Source of the DNA: Gammaproteobacteria bacterium
GTDB taxonomy: Bacteria > Pseudomonadota > Gammaproteobacteria > Pseudomonadales > Azotimanducaceae
Assembly (NCBI GenBank): GCA_018666555.1
Contig: JABIZD010000118.1
Location: 1-35,487, forward strand
Reading direction: 5' to 3'
Length of the DNA stretch: 35,487 nucleotides
Shown here: one piece after another, positions 17,485 to 25,927 of the stretch
Position numbering within the stretch: the stretch's first letter is position 1
How the letters are laid out: each line of letters opens with the position of its first letter
Translations under genes and position numbers: made by a program
The notes under the pieces: generated by a model
Told to the model about the DNA's origin: nothing
The model's database searches: none
Seen by the model: the letters and a program-made list of their open reading frames with translations, nothing else

Positions 17485-18858
17485 ATGAAATTATTAATAA
17501 AGAATCTGGCAGGATTACTGTTGATCGTTAGTTTTAGCGCTCAGTCAGCCAATGACGATGTGCAAGCAAGCACACTCTCTGAACTCTTAAACATGGTGAA
17601 AGAAGGCAAGGTGGTTAACGGTCGGATCAATGAACGACGCGAGAGAGAGTTCATTGCCGACAAATCCAAGCAGCAACAGGCTGTAAGAAGCGCGCAAAGG
17701 CAACAGGCTAACGAAGAAGCCCGTTCTGAGAGACTGGAAGCACAGTTTGAAAAGAATGAACAGAACATCGCTGCCCAGCAAGAGATTTTAGCTAAGCGTT
17801 TGGGCTCATTACGCGAATTATTTGGTGTCTTGCAACAGGTTAGCGGTGATACTCAAGGCGTTTTCGAAGGATCTATTATTAGTTCTGAATTACCCGGTCG
17901 AGGAGAATGGCTGCGTGAATTTGCCAAATCTATGGGCAAGAGTTCCAAGCTGGCAACCATTGAAGAGATCGAAAGGCTCTGGTTCCTGATGCAGGAAGAA
18001 ATGACCGAATCTGCAAAAGTCAGTCGGTTCATGGCTAAAGTCATCAAGTTAGATGGTGAGGAAAAGCAACAGGAAGTGATCCGAATAGGGGCTTTCAACC
18101 TTATTAGTAATGGTGCTTACGTTGCCTATGATATGGATAATCAGATTATTTCTGAACTTCCCAAGCAGCCCGCCGATCGATTTGTCGACTCCGCAGCTGA
18201 ATTAGGGAATGCCAGATCGGGTTATGTCCCTTTTGGACTAGACCCGACTCGTGGTCAGCTTTTGGCACTGCAAATACAGGTTCCGACCCTCGAGGAAAGA
18301 GTCCATCAGGGTGGAACACCGGGTTATGTGATTATTTTTCTGGGCGCTATCGCTCTGGCAATCGCTATTTATAAGTTCACTGCTCTGACATTTGTTGGTA
18401 TGAGTGTTAACAGTCAGGCGAAGAATCCGGGTGTGGCGAGCTTGAAGAACCCACTTGGTCGGATTTTGGCGATCTATGAAGAAAACAAGGCCGTTGATTC
18501 AGATACGTTGATGCTGAAAATTGATGAAGGGATACTCAAGGAACAGCCCAGCATTAACCGCTTTATTGGTTTCATTAAGATTATCTCCATGGTAGCGCCT
18601 CTGCTGGGTTTGCTGGGTACGGTCATCGGTATGATCGTGACTTTCCAGGCGATTACCTTGTTTGGTACAGGTGATCCGAAGACGATGGCTGGTGGTATTT
18701 CTCAGGCATTGATCACTACGGTGCTAGGCCTGACTGTCGCTATTCCGACGGTCCTCTTGCATTACTTCGTGAATACTCGAGCGCAAGGTATTATGCAGAT
18801 ATTAAATGAGCAGAGCGGTGGCTTAATCGCTGAGCATGCGGAAAAGACGGGCAGCTAA
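17485..18858 (+). CDS. Long MotA/TolQ/ExbB-family protein (TtpC-like)
   Basis: A 457-residue inner-membrane protein. It has a signal peptide (LLIKNLAGLLLIVSFSAQSA), then a coiled-coil periplasmic part (about residues 40-115, rich in Q, R and E) and further periplasmic sequence to about 285. The C-terminal proton-channel domain has three membrane segments: VIIFLGAIALAIAIYKF, IISMVAPLLGLLGTVIGMIV and ALITTVLGLTVAIPTVLL. This layout matches TtpC, which in Vibrio works with TonB2-ExbB2-ExbD2 to energise outer-membrane receptors. The ATG has GGAG upstream. Confidence 0.9.
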   Translation: MKLLIKNLAGLLLIVSFSAQSANDDVQASTLSELLNMVKEGKVVNGRINERREREFIADKSKQQQAVRSAQRQQANEEARSERLEAQFEKNEQNIAAQQEILAKRLGSLRELFGVLQQVSGDTQGVFEGSIISSELPGRGEWLREFAKSMGKSSKLATIEEIERLWFLMQEEMTESAKVSRFMAKVIKLDGEEKQQEVIRIGAFNLISNGAYVAYDMDNQIISELPKQPADRFVDSAAELGNARSGYVPFGLDPTRGQLLALQIQVPTLEERVHQGGTPGYVIIFLGAIALAIAIYKFTALTFVGMSVNSQAKNPGVASLKNPLGRILAIYEENKAVDSDTLMLKIDEGILKEQPSINRFIGFIKIISMVAPLLGLLGTVIGMIVTFQAITLFGTGDPKTMAGGISQALITTVLGLTVAIPTVLLHYFVNTRAQGIMQILNEQSGGLIAEHAEKTGS

Positions 18859-18860
18859 CT

Positions 18861-19376
18861 GTGGAAGAAATCATAGTAGCAATTCGTACTTTCATGGAGG
18901 CCGGCGGTAATGTTCTGTACCTGATTGCCGGTGCAACCTTCTTTATGTGGGCAGTGATCTGTGAACGCTTCTGGTTTATCCGTACTGAGCACAGAAAAGA
19001 TGTCAATGCGGCATTAACTTATTGGGAAGGCCGTCCGGAGCGTAAATCCTGGACTGCTGCTCTGATAAGAGAGCGGTTGATTTCCGAAGTGAACGAAAGG
19101 CTCAGGGCAAATATGGGTATTATTAAAACCCTGATAGCGTTGTTACCCCTTCTGGGCTTGCTGGGCACCGTCACAGGCATGGTGTCTGTTTTTGAAGCCA
19201 TGACTTATTCAGGTGGTAATGCACGATCAATGGCCGCCGGCGTTTCTATGGCAACTATTCCAACTATGTCAGGCATGGTTGCTACCCTCTCTGGCGTTTT
19301 AGCTAATACCTTTCTAACCAGTACAGTAGATTCAGAGTCAAACTTTCTGGAAGACACGTTGACAGCGGATCACTGA
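18861..19376 (+). CDS. exbB: ExbB-type proton channel subunit
   Basis: A 171-residue three-helix MotA/TolQ/ExbB protein that uses the proton gradient to drive TonB. Membrane segments are NVLYLIAGATFFMWAVICE, IKTLIALLPLLGLLGTVTGM and VSMATIPTMSGMVATLSGVL. It is shorter than E. coli ExbB, as expected for TonB2-type systems. The start is a GTG two bases after the stop of the upstream gene, implying translational coupling. Confidence 0.93.
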   Translation: MEEIIVAIRTFMEAGGNVLYLIAGATFFMWAVICERFWFIRTEHRKDVNAALTYWEGRPERKSWTAALIRERLISEVNERLRANMGIIKTLIALLPLLGLLGTVTGMVSVFEAMTYSGGNARSMAAGVSMATIPTMSGMVATLSGVLANTFLTSTVDSESNFLEDTLTADH

Positions 19377-19405
19377 TTCTATTGCGATTTTAATGGACAA
19401 GTAGA

Positions 19406-19804
19406 ATGCGAAAATTAAAAGCCCAAACAGAAGAAAAGGTTGCCGATCTAACTCCAATGTTAGATGTCGTTTTTATTATGTTGATTTTTTTCATCGTTAC
19501 GGCGACGTTCATCAAAGAAACAGGGGTGGAGATAAACCGCCCGGATACTAAAACAGCTGAGATGAAGAAAACGGTCTCGCTTCTTGTCGGTGTAGGTGCT
19601 GACAGTGGTATCTGGATTGACAAGAAAAAGGTTGATATCAGGAATGTACGACCGATTATGGAAAGGCTGCATGCTGAAAACCCGAAGGGTGGACTAGTTA
19701 TCCAGGCAGATAGCCTTTCCAAGGTGGAAAAGGTTCTCGCGATAATGGATTCTGCCAGGCAGATCGGAATTACTCAGGTGGCGATCGCCTCCGAAGAGAT
19801 ATGA
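19406..19804 (+). CDS. exbD: ExbD-type energy transducer subunit
   Basis: A 132-residue protein with a single N-terminal membrane helix (LTPMLDVVFIMLIFFIVTAT) carrying the proton-conducting aspartate D20, followed by a periplasmic domain (IWIDKKKVDIRNVRPIMERL, KGGLVIQADSLSKVEKVLAIMD). This is the standard ExbD/TolR layout. It lies 29 bases after exbB and 11 before tonB. It partners the ExbB proteins in the same operon. Confidence 0.94.
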   Translation: MRKLKAQTEEKVADLTPMLDVVFIMLIFFIVTATFIKETGVEINRPDTKTAEMKKTVSLLVGVGADSGIWIDKKKVDIRNVRPIMERLHAENPKGGLVIQADSLSKVEKVLAIMDSARQIGITQVAIASEEI

Positions 19805-19815
19805 AGGATTAAGGC

Positions 19816-20466
19816 ATGATAATTAGGTTCAGTATATCGACCATAGTAGGTGTTTTTGTCACACTTGCCTTGTTCTATCTGATGCAATACCTCATTCAGG
19901 GCGCAGAAAATGCGATTACTGATGACAAGGTGGGTAATCTGGTGGATTTTGTCCGAGTTAAGCAAGACCAGGAAGTTCAGACAAAACAGCGTAAACCCAA
20001 GAAACCACCACCACCAGATGAGCCCCCGCCGGATGTACCGCCTCAGAATTTCAATGTAGCTGTAGATAATGCCGGTTTTTCAATGTCCAATGTTGACTTA
20101 AGTGTCAATGTCGATGTCGGTGGCGGCGGTTTTGGCATTAGTGATGGTGAATATCTTCCGATTGTTAAAGTATCTCCCCAATATCCCCGCCGGGCCTTGT
20201 CTCGGGGAATGGCTGGCTGGGTAATCGTTGAATTTATTGTGACTGCGCAGGGTACCGTTACTAACCCCATCGTCGTGTCCAATTGTGGCTATATCCCTAA
20301 TATGCGCTCACCGGGTGTGTGCGAAGATAGTCCCAATACAGTTTTTAATAATGCAGCATTAAAAGCTGCAGTAAAGTTTAAATACAAACCAAAAGTGATT
20401 GATGGCCAGCCAGTTGAAACAGCCGGCGTGCAGAATAAAATTATTTTTGAGTTAGCGGATTCGTAA
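19816..20466 (+). CDS. tonB: TonB energy transducer
   Basis: A 216-residue protein that carries energy from ExbBD to outer-membrane receptors. It has an N-terminal membrane helix (about residues 6-27), a short proline-rich linker (about 61-76, KKPPPPDEPPPDVPP), and a C-terminal TonB domain (residues 116-214) with VSPQYPRRALSRGMAGWVIV and AALKAAVKFKYKP. The linker is short compared with E. coli TonB, as usual in TonB2 types. Two cysteines (C157, C169) bracket a short insertion in the C-terminal domain and could form a disulfide. The ATG has a GAAGGA ribosome-binding site. Confidence 0.93.
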   Translation: MIIRFSISTIVGVFVTLALFYLMQYLIQGAENAITDDKVGNLVDFVRVKQDQEVQTKQRKPKKPPPPDEPPPDVPPQNFNVAVDNAGFSMSNVDLSVNVDVGGGGFGISDGEYLPIVKVSPQYPRRALSRGMAGWVIVEFIVTAQGTVTNPIVVSNCGYIPNMRSPGVCEDSPNTVFNNAALKAAVKFKYKPKVIDGQPVETAGVQNKIIFELADS

Positions 20467-20480
20467 CCTGGAGCTTGAGT

Positions 20481-21839
20481 ATGAAGCAGATTATTCAGCT
20501 GATGACATTGATTACGTTAGGGATATTTGCCCTGGTAGTGTGTGACGTCCCCGTTTTTAATGCAGTCCAGTCTGCAGAAACAGAACAAAAGAAGAAAAAA
20601 CCTCGTCGAGTACCGGCGCTAACTCAGAGCTTCTATAAGAAGATGTCTGAAGCACAGTTAATGATTGATCCTGAGTCAATGCCGAGGGAAGAGGGCGAAC
20701 CTGCTCCTATACCCAACGGTACGCCCCAGGATGGGATAGATCTACTCCTCTCGATGACTAAAAAACGGCGAGTGAATTCCAATGAACTGTCTCAGCTATG
20801 GAATATGCTGGCTTTCGGTTATTACACTTTAGGTGACACGAACAATACGATTCGTGCTTATGAAGAGGTGTTGAAGGCAGGTGAGATTGGGGTTATTACT
20901 GAAGCTCTGGAGAAAAATTCTCTGCGGGCATTGTTCCAGCTTTACTATTCTCGTGAAAATTACAAAAAATCCCTGGGATTCATCGAACGCTGGGAAGTGC
21001 TCAACGGTAAACCCGATGCGCAGGTGACATACTTGAAGGCAACCGCCTATTACCAACTTGAAGAATTCAGAGATGCATTGAAGTGGGCCTTGGAACTTGA
21101 AAATATAGTTGTCGCAGAAGGTCGTGAATTGAAAGAAAACTGGATCTACCTGCAGGTTATCTTATACAACGAGCTCGAGGATATTGATAATGTTATCAGA
21201 GTCTTGGAAGCGATGGTGGTTATGTTTCCTAAGAAGATGTACTGGATGCACCTCGCTGGTATGTACAGTGAAAAAGAATGGGAGAGCCGCGCTCTATCAG
21301 CTTACTACGCAATTTACTTGCAAGGCCTGCTGGTCAAAAATTCTGAAGTGGTAATGCTGGCTCAGCGATTGCTCAACGCGGATGTGGCCTACGAGGCCGC
21401 CATGGTTCTCGAAAAAGGCTTCAAGGAAGAGATAGTCGAACTTGATGAAAAAAATCTACGTCTGTTAGCCACCTGTTACACGGTGGCGCAGGAAATGTCT
21501 AAAGCGATTATCGCATGGACGCGAGCGTCGGAGTACGCTGAAGATGGTGTAATCTACTATCGACTGGCACAGGCCCTGGCGCAGCAGGATAGACACAAGG
21601 AAGCCGTTACCGCTTACGAGCAAGCGTTAGATGATGACGAATTGGAAAATCGCAGTGACACCTTTTTCTGGATGGCAATTTCGCATATGTCACTTGAAAA
21701 CTGGAACCAAGCATCAACAGCCTTTCGACAGGCGGGTAAACTCGACAAGCGTCTGGCAAAACAGACTCGGCAGTATATACGCTATATTACTGGCGAGAAG
21801 AGGCGTCAGGCTGCTTTGAAAGATATGTTAAACGGCTAA
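20481..21839 (+). CDS. TPR protein of the TonB operon
   Basis: About 452 residues, with an N-terminal membrane/signal segment (LMTLITLGIFALVVCDVPVF) followed by a basic, lysine-rich patch and then helical repeats. Recognisable TPR units include FGYYTLGDTNNTIRAYEEVL, YLKATAYYQLEEFRDALKWA and RLAQALAQQDRHKEAVTAYE. This suggests a periplasmic or membrane-anchored scaffold for the TonB complex. TPR genes commonly end this operon type; the function is inferred from position. The ATG at 20481 is chosen because CTGGAG (20468-20473) sits at normal spacing; a TTG at 20475 is an alternative. It is the last gene before a terminator. Confidence 0.85.
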   Translation: MKQIIQLMTLITLGIFALVVCDVPVFNAVQSAETEQKKKKPRRVPALTQSFYKKMSEAQLMIDPESMPREEGEPAPIPNGTPQDGIDLLLSMTKKRRVNSNELSQLWNMLAFGYYTLGDTNNTIRAYEEVLKAGEIGVITEALEKNSLRALFQLYYSRENYKKSLGFIERWEVLNGKPDAQVTYLKATAYYQLEEFRDALKWALELENIVVAEGRELKENWIYLQVILYNELEDIDNVIRVLEAMVVMFPKKMYWMHLAGMYSEKEWESRALSAYYAIYLQGLLVKNSEVVMLAQRLLNADVAYEAAMVLEKGFKEEIVELDEKNLRLLATCYTVAQEMSKAIIAWTRASEYAEDGVIYYRLAQALAQQDRHKEAVTAYEQALDDDELENRSDTFFWMAISHMSLENWNQASTAFRQAGKLDKRLAKQTRQYIRYITGEKRRQAALKDMLNG

Positions 21840-21883
21840 ACGTCGTTTCTCTGAATGCAGGTTTCAGGTTGTTGTTAGACTCA

Positions 21884-21926
21884 ACGCCAGCATAGGTTGG
21901 CGTCTGGGGCGTTCCAGTTTTTGTTT
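21884..21926 (+). terminator. Probable intrinsic terminator of the TonB operon
   Basis: A stem ACGCCA (21884-21889) / TGGCGT (21898-21903) is followed by CTGG (21904-21907) / CCAG (21914-21917) and then TTTTTGTTT (21918-21926). The second stem is short, but the compound structure plus T-run fits a terminator reading rightward, between the operon end and convergent rsgA. Confidence 0.5.
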
Positions 21927-21959
21927 AATGACCGTTCTGTCACTTTCCCGTACCTTCTT

Positions 21960-22940
21960 CTAGGCAATATAAGCAGCGAGTTTTTGATATTGGGTCAGTC
22001 TGAATTGAGATAGCCCACCAGCTTTAACCGCAGCATTTACATTGCATAGGGGTTCCTGAGCATGTTGGCAGTCGGTGTACTTGCAGGCTGCGGCTAAAGC
22101 AAATATATCCCCATAGAAATCGGTAAGAGCCTCGAGGTCGGCCCATAATTGAGCTTGGCGCATACCTGGCGTGTCCACCAGAAGGCCCTTATTGCCTGGC
22201 AATCTGCATAGCTCTCGATGGGTGGTCGTGTGCCGGCCTTTGTCATCGAATTCTCGGACTGCCTTAGTTTCCATGTGTTCTTTACCCATTAGGAAATTAA
22301 CCAGTGTTGATTTACCCACGCCAGAGGAGCCGACTAATGCAGCACTCTTGCCCGCACCCAGATAGGAGGTGATTGCTTCGGTCGCTGTGCCTTTGAGTGC
22401 ACTGATGGTATGTACTGGTGTGCCTGATAAGACCGGTTCAAGCGCTTTCAACTGTGCATATGGATCAACAAATAGATCAGCTTTATTAAGCAATAAGACT
22501 GCTGGAAGACCACTGCTCCATGCCATCATCAGGAACCGCTCGATTCGGTTGACGTTGAAATTCTGGTCAAGCCCGCTAATAACAAATACAAGATCAATAT
22601 TAGCTGCCAATACTTGTTTTTCCTTTACTTCACCAGTTGCCTGGCGGCAGAGTGATAATTTTCTGGGGTATTGAAAGAGAATGTCAGCTATACCATCATG
22701 GGTTGCACTGATCGCAATGCGTAGCCAGTCACCCACAGCAGGGAGGTCAGCTTTTCTTGACGCTCGGTTTCTGGTTTTACCTGGCAATCGCGCTCGTTTA
22801 GATCCTGCACTGGTTTCAACAGTATAGTATTGCCGGTCTTGCCTGATAACCCGGCCGATCAGAAAAGCATCCTGAGACTGCGTCGTTGCATCATCCTGGT
22901 AGGGCCAGCCCAGGTCATATAACCAGGTTTTATCGATCAT
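21960..22940 (-). CDS. rsgA: RsgA, small ribosomal subunit assembly GTPase
   Basis: Circularly permuted GTPase that checks late 30S subunit maturation. The 326 residues carry the permuted order G4 NKAD (152-155), G1 GSSGVGKST (204-212), G3 DTPG (256-259), then the C-terminal zinc site C286, C291, H293, C299. An OB-fold region (FLIGRVIRQDRQYYTVET, LPAVGDWLRI) precedes it. It is last in the serC-tctCBA-rsgA gene run and overlaps tctA by 11 bases, an unusual neighbour for a ribosome assembly factor, which is more often near orn or psd in gammaproteobacteria. Confidence 0.95.
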   Translation of the reverse strand: MIDKTWLYDLGWPYQDDATTQSQDAFLIGRVIRQDRQYYTVETSAGSKRARLPGKTRNRASRKADLPAVGDWLRIAISATHDGIADILFQYPRKLSLCRQATGEVKEKQVLAANIDLVFVISGLDQNFNVNRIERFLMMAWSSGLPAVLLLNKADLFVDPYAQLKALEPVLSGTPVHTISALKGTATEAITSYLGAGKSAALVGSSGVGKSTLVNFLMGKEHMETKAVREFDDKGRHTTTHRELCRLPGNKGLLVDTPGMRQAQLWADLEALTDFYGDIFALAAACKYTDCQHAQEPLCNVNAAVKAGGLSQFRLTQYQKLAAYIA

Positions 22941-24435
22941 ATAATTTGACCATGGTAGGTAACAGACGCCTGACTAGTGGAGATATGAGCGCGATTGAAA
23001 TCAGGATTAAGAGCGCCAGTGAACTTGGTCTTTGCCACAGAATACTGATATCCCCCTGGCTTATAGTCATAGCTCTGCGAAGGTTATCCTCGAGCATACC
23101 GCCTAGTATAAAGCCAAGTAAAAGTGGTGCCATGGGAAACCCAGTTTGCCGAAGAAACACGGCCACTAGGGTAAACAGTATCATTAGATAGAGATCGAAG
23201 GTATTAAAGGAGATCAGGTACACCCCGGTCAGAGAAAAAAATATGATCAGTGGCACCAGTATGGTCCTGGGAATTAACAGGAGTTTTGCGATGTAGGGTA
23301 TCAGCGGCAGATTAATTAACAACAGGATCAGGTTTCCGAAATACATAGAGATAACAACAGACCAGAATATAGCAGGCTCGTCAAGGTAAAGGCGCGGTCC
23401 TGGTTGGATACCATAGGATACTAATGCGCCGAGGAGAATTGCAGTGGTTCCTGATCCGGGGATGCCCAGTGTCAGCAAGGGTACAAATGAGCCCGAGCAA
23501 GCTGCATTATTGGCAGCTTCTGGCGCCGTCAGCCCCTTGAGGTTGCCTTGACCAAAAGGTTTGCTTTGTTCTCCCGCTAGAGAACGCTCTGCGCCATAGG
23601 CCAGGAAAGAGGCGATAGTTGCACCTGCACCGGGAAGGATACCGACAAGAAATCCCAGTAGGGAACTTCTGCAGATGACGGGCGTTATGTCCCTTATTTC
23701 TTGCTGGCTCAGCTTGAGTCCACCTTGCTCAACTATAGGAAGCGGTTTATTTCCTCTATTCTTTTCTAGAACCATAAGGAAAGCCTCTGTCAGCGCAAAT
23801 GTTGCCATAGCAACGAGTAAGAAGTTGATACCATCAATTAAGTCTGCACGCCCAAATGTGAATCTTTCTACTCCGGATGCAAGGTCAGTACCTACTGTTG
23901 CAAGGCTTAAGCCAAGGCAAGTCATAATGAGCGCTTTGCCAAAACTGCCTTTCTCAGCGAAGGCTGTAACCAGGCTTAACCCTAATAGCATCAGTAGAAA
24001 ATAGTCGGCCGACTGGAAGCTGAGGGAAAGGTCAGCAAGGTACGGAACGCTGATCATGAGAAGAAGGATGGCCAGGGTGCCGCCTGCAAATGAGGCGTAT
24101 GCAGCGCTAGCCAGGGCTTTCCCGGCCTGGCCGCTCATGGCAAGCGGATAACCATCAAATGCGGTGGCAACGGTACCGGCTACCCCTGGTGCGTTGATAA
24201 GGATGGAAGAGGTAGAGCCTCCAAATATCGCACCGTAGTAAACGCCGGATAATAGAATCATGCCGCTGGCTGGGTCCAGGTTATAGCTAATAGGGATCAT
24301 CAGAGCGATTGCAGATATGGGGCCTAACCCAGGTAGCATTCCAATCAGGCTGCCGGTGATACAGCCACACGCGATCAGCAGTAAATTCTGGATCGTCATG
24401 ATAGTTTCAAGGCCTAATATAATGCCCTCTATCAT
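22930..24435 (-). CDS. tctA: Tripartite tricarboxylate transporter, large permease TctA
   Basis: The 501-residue inner-membrane subunit of the TctCBA system, which imports carboxylates such as citrate with ion coupling. The family features are present: TGSLIGMLPGLGPISAIALM near the start, YGAIFGGSTSSILINAPGVAGTVATAFDGYPLA, GILPGAGATIASFLAYGAER and ACSGSFVPLLTLGIPGSGTTAILLGAL. It has ten or more membrane segments. It overlaps tctB by 4 bases and rsgA by 11. The substrate cannot be told from sequence. Confidence 0.94.
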   Translation of the reverse strand: MIEGIILGLETIMTIQNLLLIACGCITGSLIGMLPGLGPISAIALMIPISYNLDPASGMILLSGVYYGAIFGGSTSSILINAPGVAGTVATAFDGYPLAMSGQAGKALASAAYASFAGGTLAILLLMISVPYLADLSLSFQSADYFLLMLLGLSLVTAFAEKGSFGKALIMTCLGLSLATVGTDLASGVERFTFGRADLIDGINFLLVAMATFALTEAFLMVLEKNRGNKPLPIVEQGGLKLSQQEIRDITPVICRSSLLGFLVGILPGAGATIASFLAYGAERSLAGEQSKPFGQGNLKGLTAPEAANNAACSGSFVPLLTLGIPGSGTTAILLGALVSYGIQPGPRLYLDEPAIFWSVVISMYFGNLILLLINLPLIPYIAKLLLIPRTILVPLIIFFSLTGVYLISFNTFDLYLMILFTLVAVFLRQTGFPMAPLLLGFILGGMLEDNLRRAMTISQGDISILWQRPSSLALLILISIALISPLVRRLLPTMVKLYDR

Positions 24436-24905
24436 TGTCCTGGTCCTTGAATATAAACAGCCCAGTCTCCAGGATGCAGGTAGATCCCCAGGAAGGTCAG
24501 TATTGCCCAGAGTGACAAGGGGATTAGCATTGCTGTAATGAGCAGTAAGCCGACCCTGCGTTCACCGAGAAAATAGGCCGCACAAAACAGAAACAGCATA
24601 CTGCTTGGAATAAAACCGACGGATTCAAGCAAGCTGATGTACAGGGTCACTCCTGTGATCAGCCAGATCACTCGCTTGTCCAGCGGCGAGGTAAAACCGT
24701 AAGAAGAGAGTCCAGGCGACCAGATTAGATTGATAAATAGCACGCTTGAGCAGAGAAAGCCGACCGATCCGACCAGGTAAGGTAGGGTCCTGGCGTTGAA
24801 CCGATCGTCTATTTCCCAGAAATCAAGGTATATATTGCCAGTCAGCAACAAGTAACCGCCAAAAAAGACCAGCAGCGAAATAGCGACCCTCTTTTCTAAA
24901 TTCAC
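24432..24905 (-). CDS. tctB: Tripartite tricarboxylate transporter, small permease TctB
   Basis: A 157-residue membrane protein with four hydrophobic segments (VAISLLVFFGGYLLLTGNIY; YLVGSVGFLCSSVLFINLIW; VIWLITGVTLYISLLESVGF; VGLLLITAMLIPLSLWAILT) and the TctB layout including LPYLVG near residue 43. It works with TctA in the membrane. It lies 18 bases after tctC and overlaps tctA by 4 bases. Confidence 0.9.
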   Translation of the reverse strand: MNLEKRVAISLLVFFGGYLLLTGNIYLDFWEIDDRFNARTLPYLVGSVGFLCSSVLFINLIWSPGLSSYGFTSPLDKRVIWLITGVTLYISLLESVGFIPSSMLFLFCAAYFLGERRVGLLLITAMLIPLSLWAILTFLGIYLHPGDWAVYIQGPGQ

Positions 24906-24923
24906 GTTACCAGCTTCATGGCA

Positions 24924-25916
24924 TTACCTCTTGGGTCTAAGATATCCTACTGTGTTCATCAGGTGGGTAATTTGTATCTCCTGTTGTTCAAGGAAGGTGT
25001 AAAACTGATTTCCTGTTTGGTGTAGTCTGGCCCAGCTATTCCTTGCGCGGATTTTCTCAAATTCGGGCGTGTCGACCAGCTTATCGAGCGTATTCTCCAT
25101 CTTGTTATACTGAGATTGACGCAGTCCTTTGGCGGCAAAAAAACCCCGCCAGTTTGCAAATTCCAAATCGATGCCCTGGCTCTTGAGCGTGGCGAGAGCA
25201 GGCTCGTCGATAAGGGGAGCAGGAGCGGTCACTGCCAGTATACGGATCAGTCCACCCCGCTGCATTTGGATAGCTTCACTGAGCCCTGTCGACAATACCG
25301 AGGCTTCCCCGGATAGCAAGCCGGCCATGGCTCTGCCCCCACCATCGTAAGAAAGATAGTTAACCGCTCTGGGATCACCGCCGGCCAGTTGCAGGGCCCT
25401 AGCTATAATAAAATGGTCGGTATTTCCCCTTACCGAACCTCCTGCAACAATAATCGAATCAGGTGACTGCTTGAACTGACTCGATAAATCCTTGAATGTC
25501 ATAAAGGCTGAATCTTTGCGAACAGCAAAACAGCTGTAGTCGGCTATTACTGAGGCGATGGGGACCAAGTCTCTGAAACTTTGCGGGAAAATCCCTTGCA
25601 ATGAACGGACGATTATAGGTGTTGAGTTAATCAGCAGTGTGTTTTCCTGGCGGTGTGCGGTTTCGATTAATTTGGCGATGGCTCTGCCACCGCCTCCGCC
25701 AGAAAGGTTTTCATACGAAAGGGATTCAACCAGGCCAGATTCCTTAAGCGCGGTACCAATTCCTCGCGCCGTTCCATCCCAGCCACCACCGGGCCCTGCT
25801 GGAATCAGAAAATGAATTTTTGTCATAGCTTCGGCAGAAGCGGCGATGCACTGCAGAGGTAAAGCCAACAGGCAAGAAAGGCCTAACGCCATCATGCTCG
25901 TTAGTTTAGGCATCAT
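24924..25916 (-). CDS. tctC: Tripartite tricarboxylate transporter substrate-binding protein TctC (Bug family)
   Basis: A 330-residue periplasmic solute-binding protein. The signal peptide (MMPKLTSMMALGLSCLLALP, cleavage near CIAASA) is followed by KIHFLIPAGPGGGWDGTARG, the phosphate/carboxylate-loop motif of the TctC/Bug family, then LSYENLSGGGGGRAIA, IIVAGGSVRGNTDHFIIARA and VNYLSYDGGGRAMAGLLSGE. The ligand is unknown; relatives bind tricarboxylates, dicarboxylates and aromatic acids. No tctDE two-component regulator is nearby. It starts 11 bases after serC. Confidence 0.93.
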   Translation of the reverse strand: MMPKLTSMMALGLSCLLALPLQCIAASAEAMTKIHFLIPAGPGGGWDGTARGIGTALKESGLVESLSYENLSGGGGGRAIAKLIETAHRQENTLLINSTPIIVRSLQGIFPQSFRDLVPIASVIADYSCFAVRKDSAFMTFKDLSSQFKQSPDSIIVAGGSVRGNTDHFIIARALQLAGGDPRAVNYLSYDGGGRAMAGLLSGEASVLSTGLSEAIQMQRGGLIRILAVTAPAPLIDEPALATLKSQGIDLEFANWRGFFAAKGLRQSQYNKMENTLDKLVDTPEFEKIRARNSWARLHQTGNQFYTFLEQQEIQITHLMNTVGYLRPKR

Positions 25917-25927
25917 TACAAGCAGCT

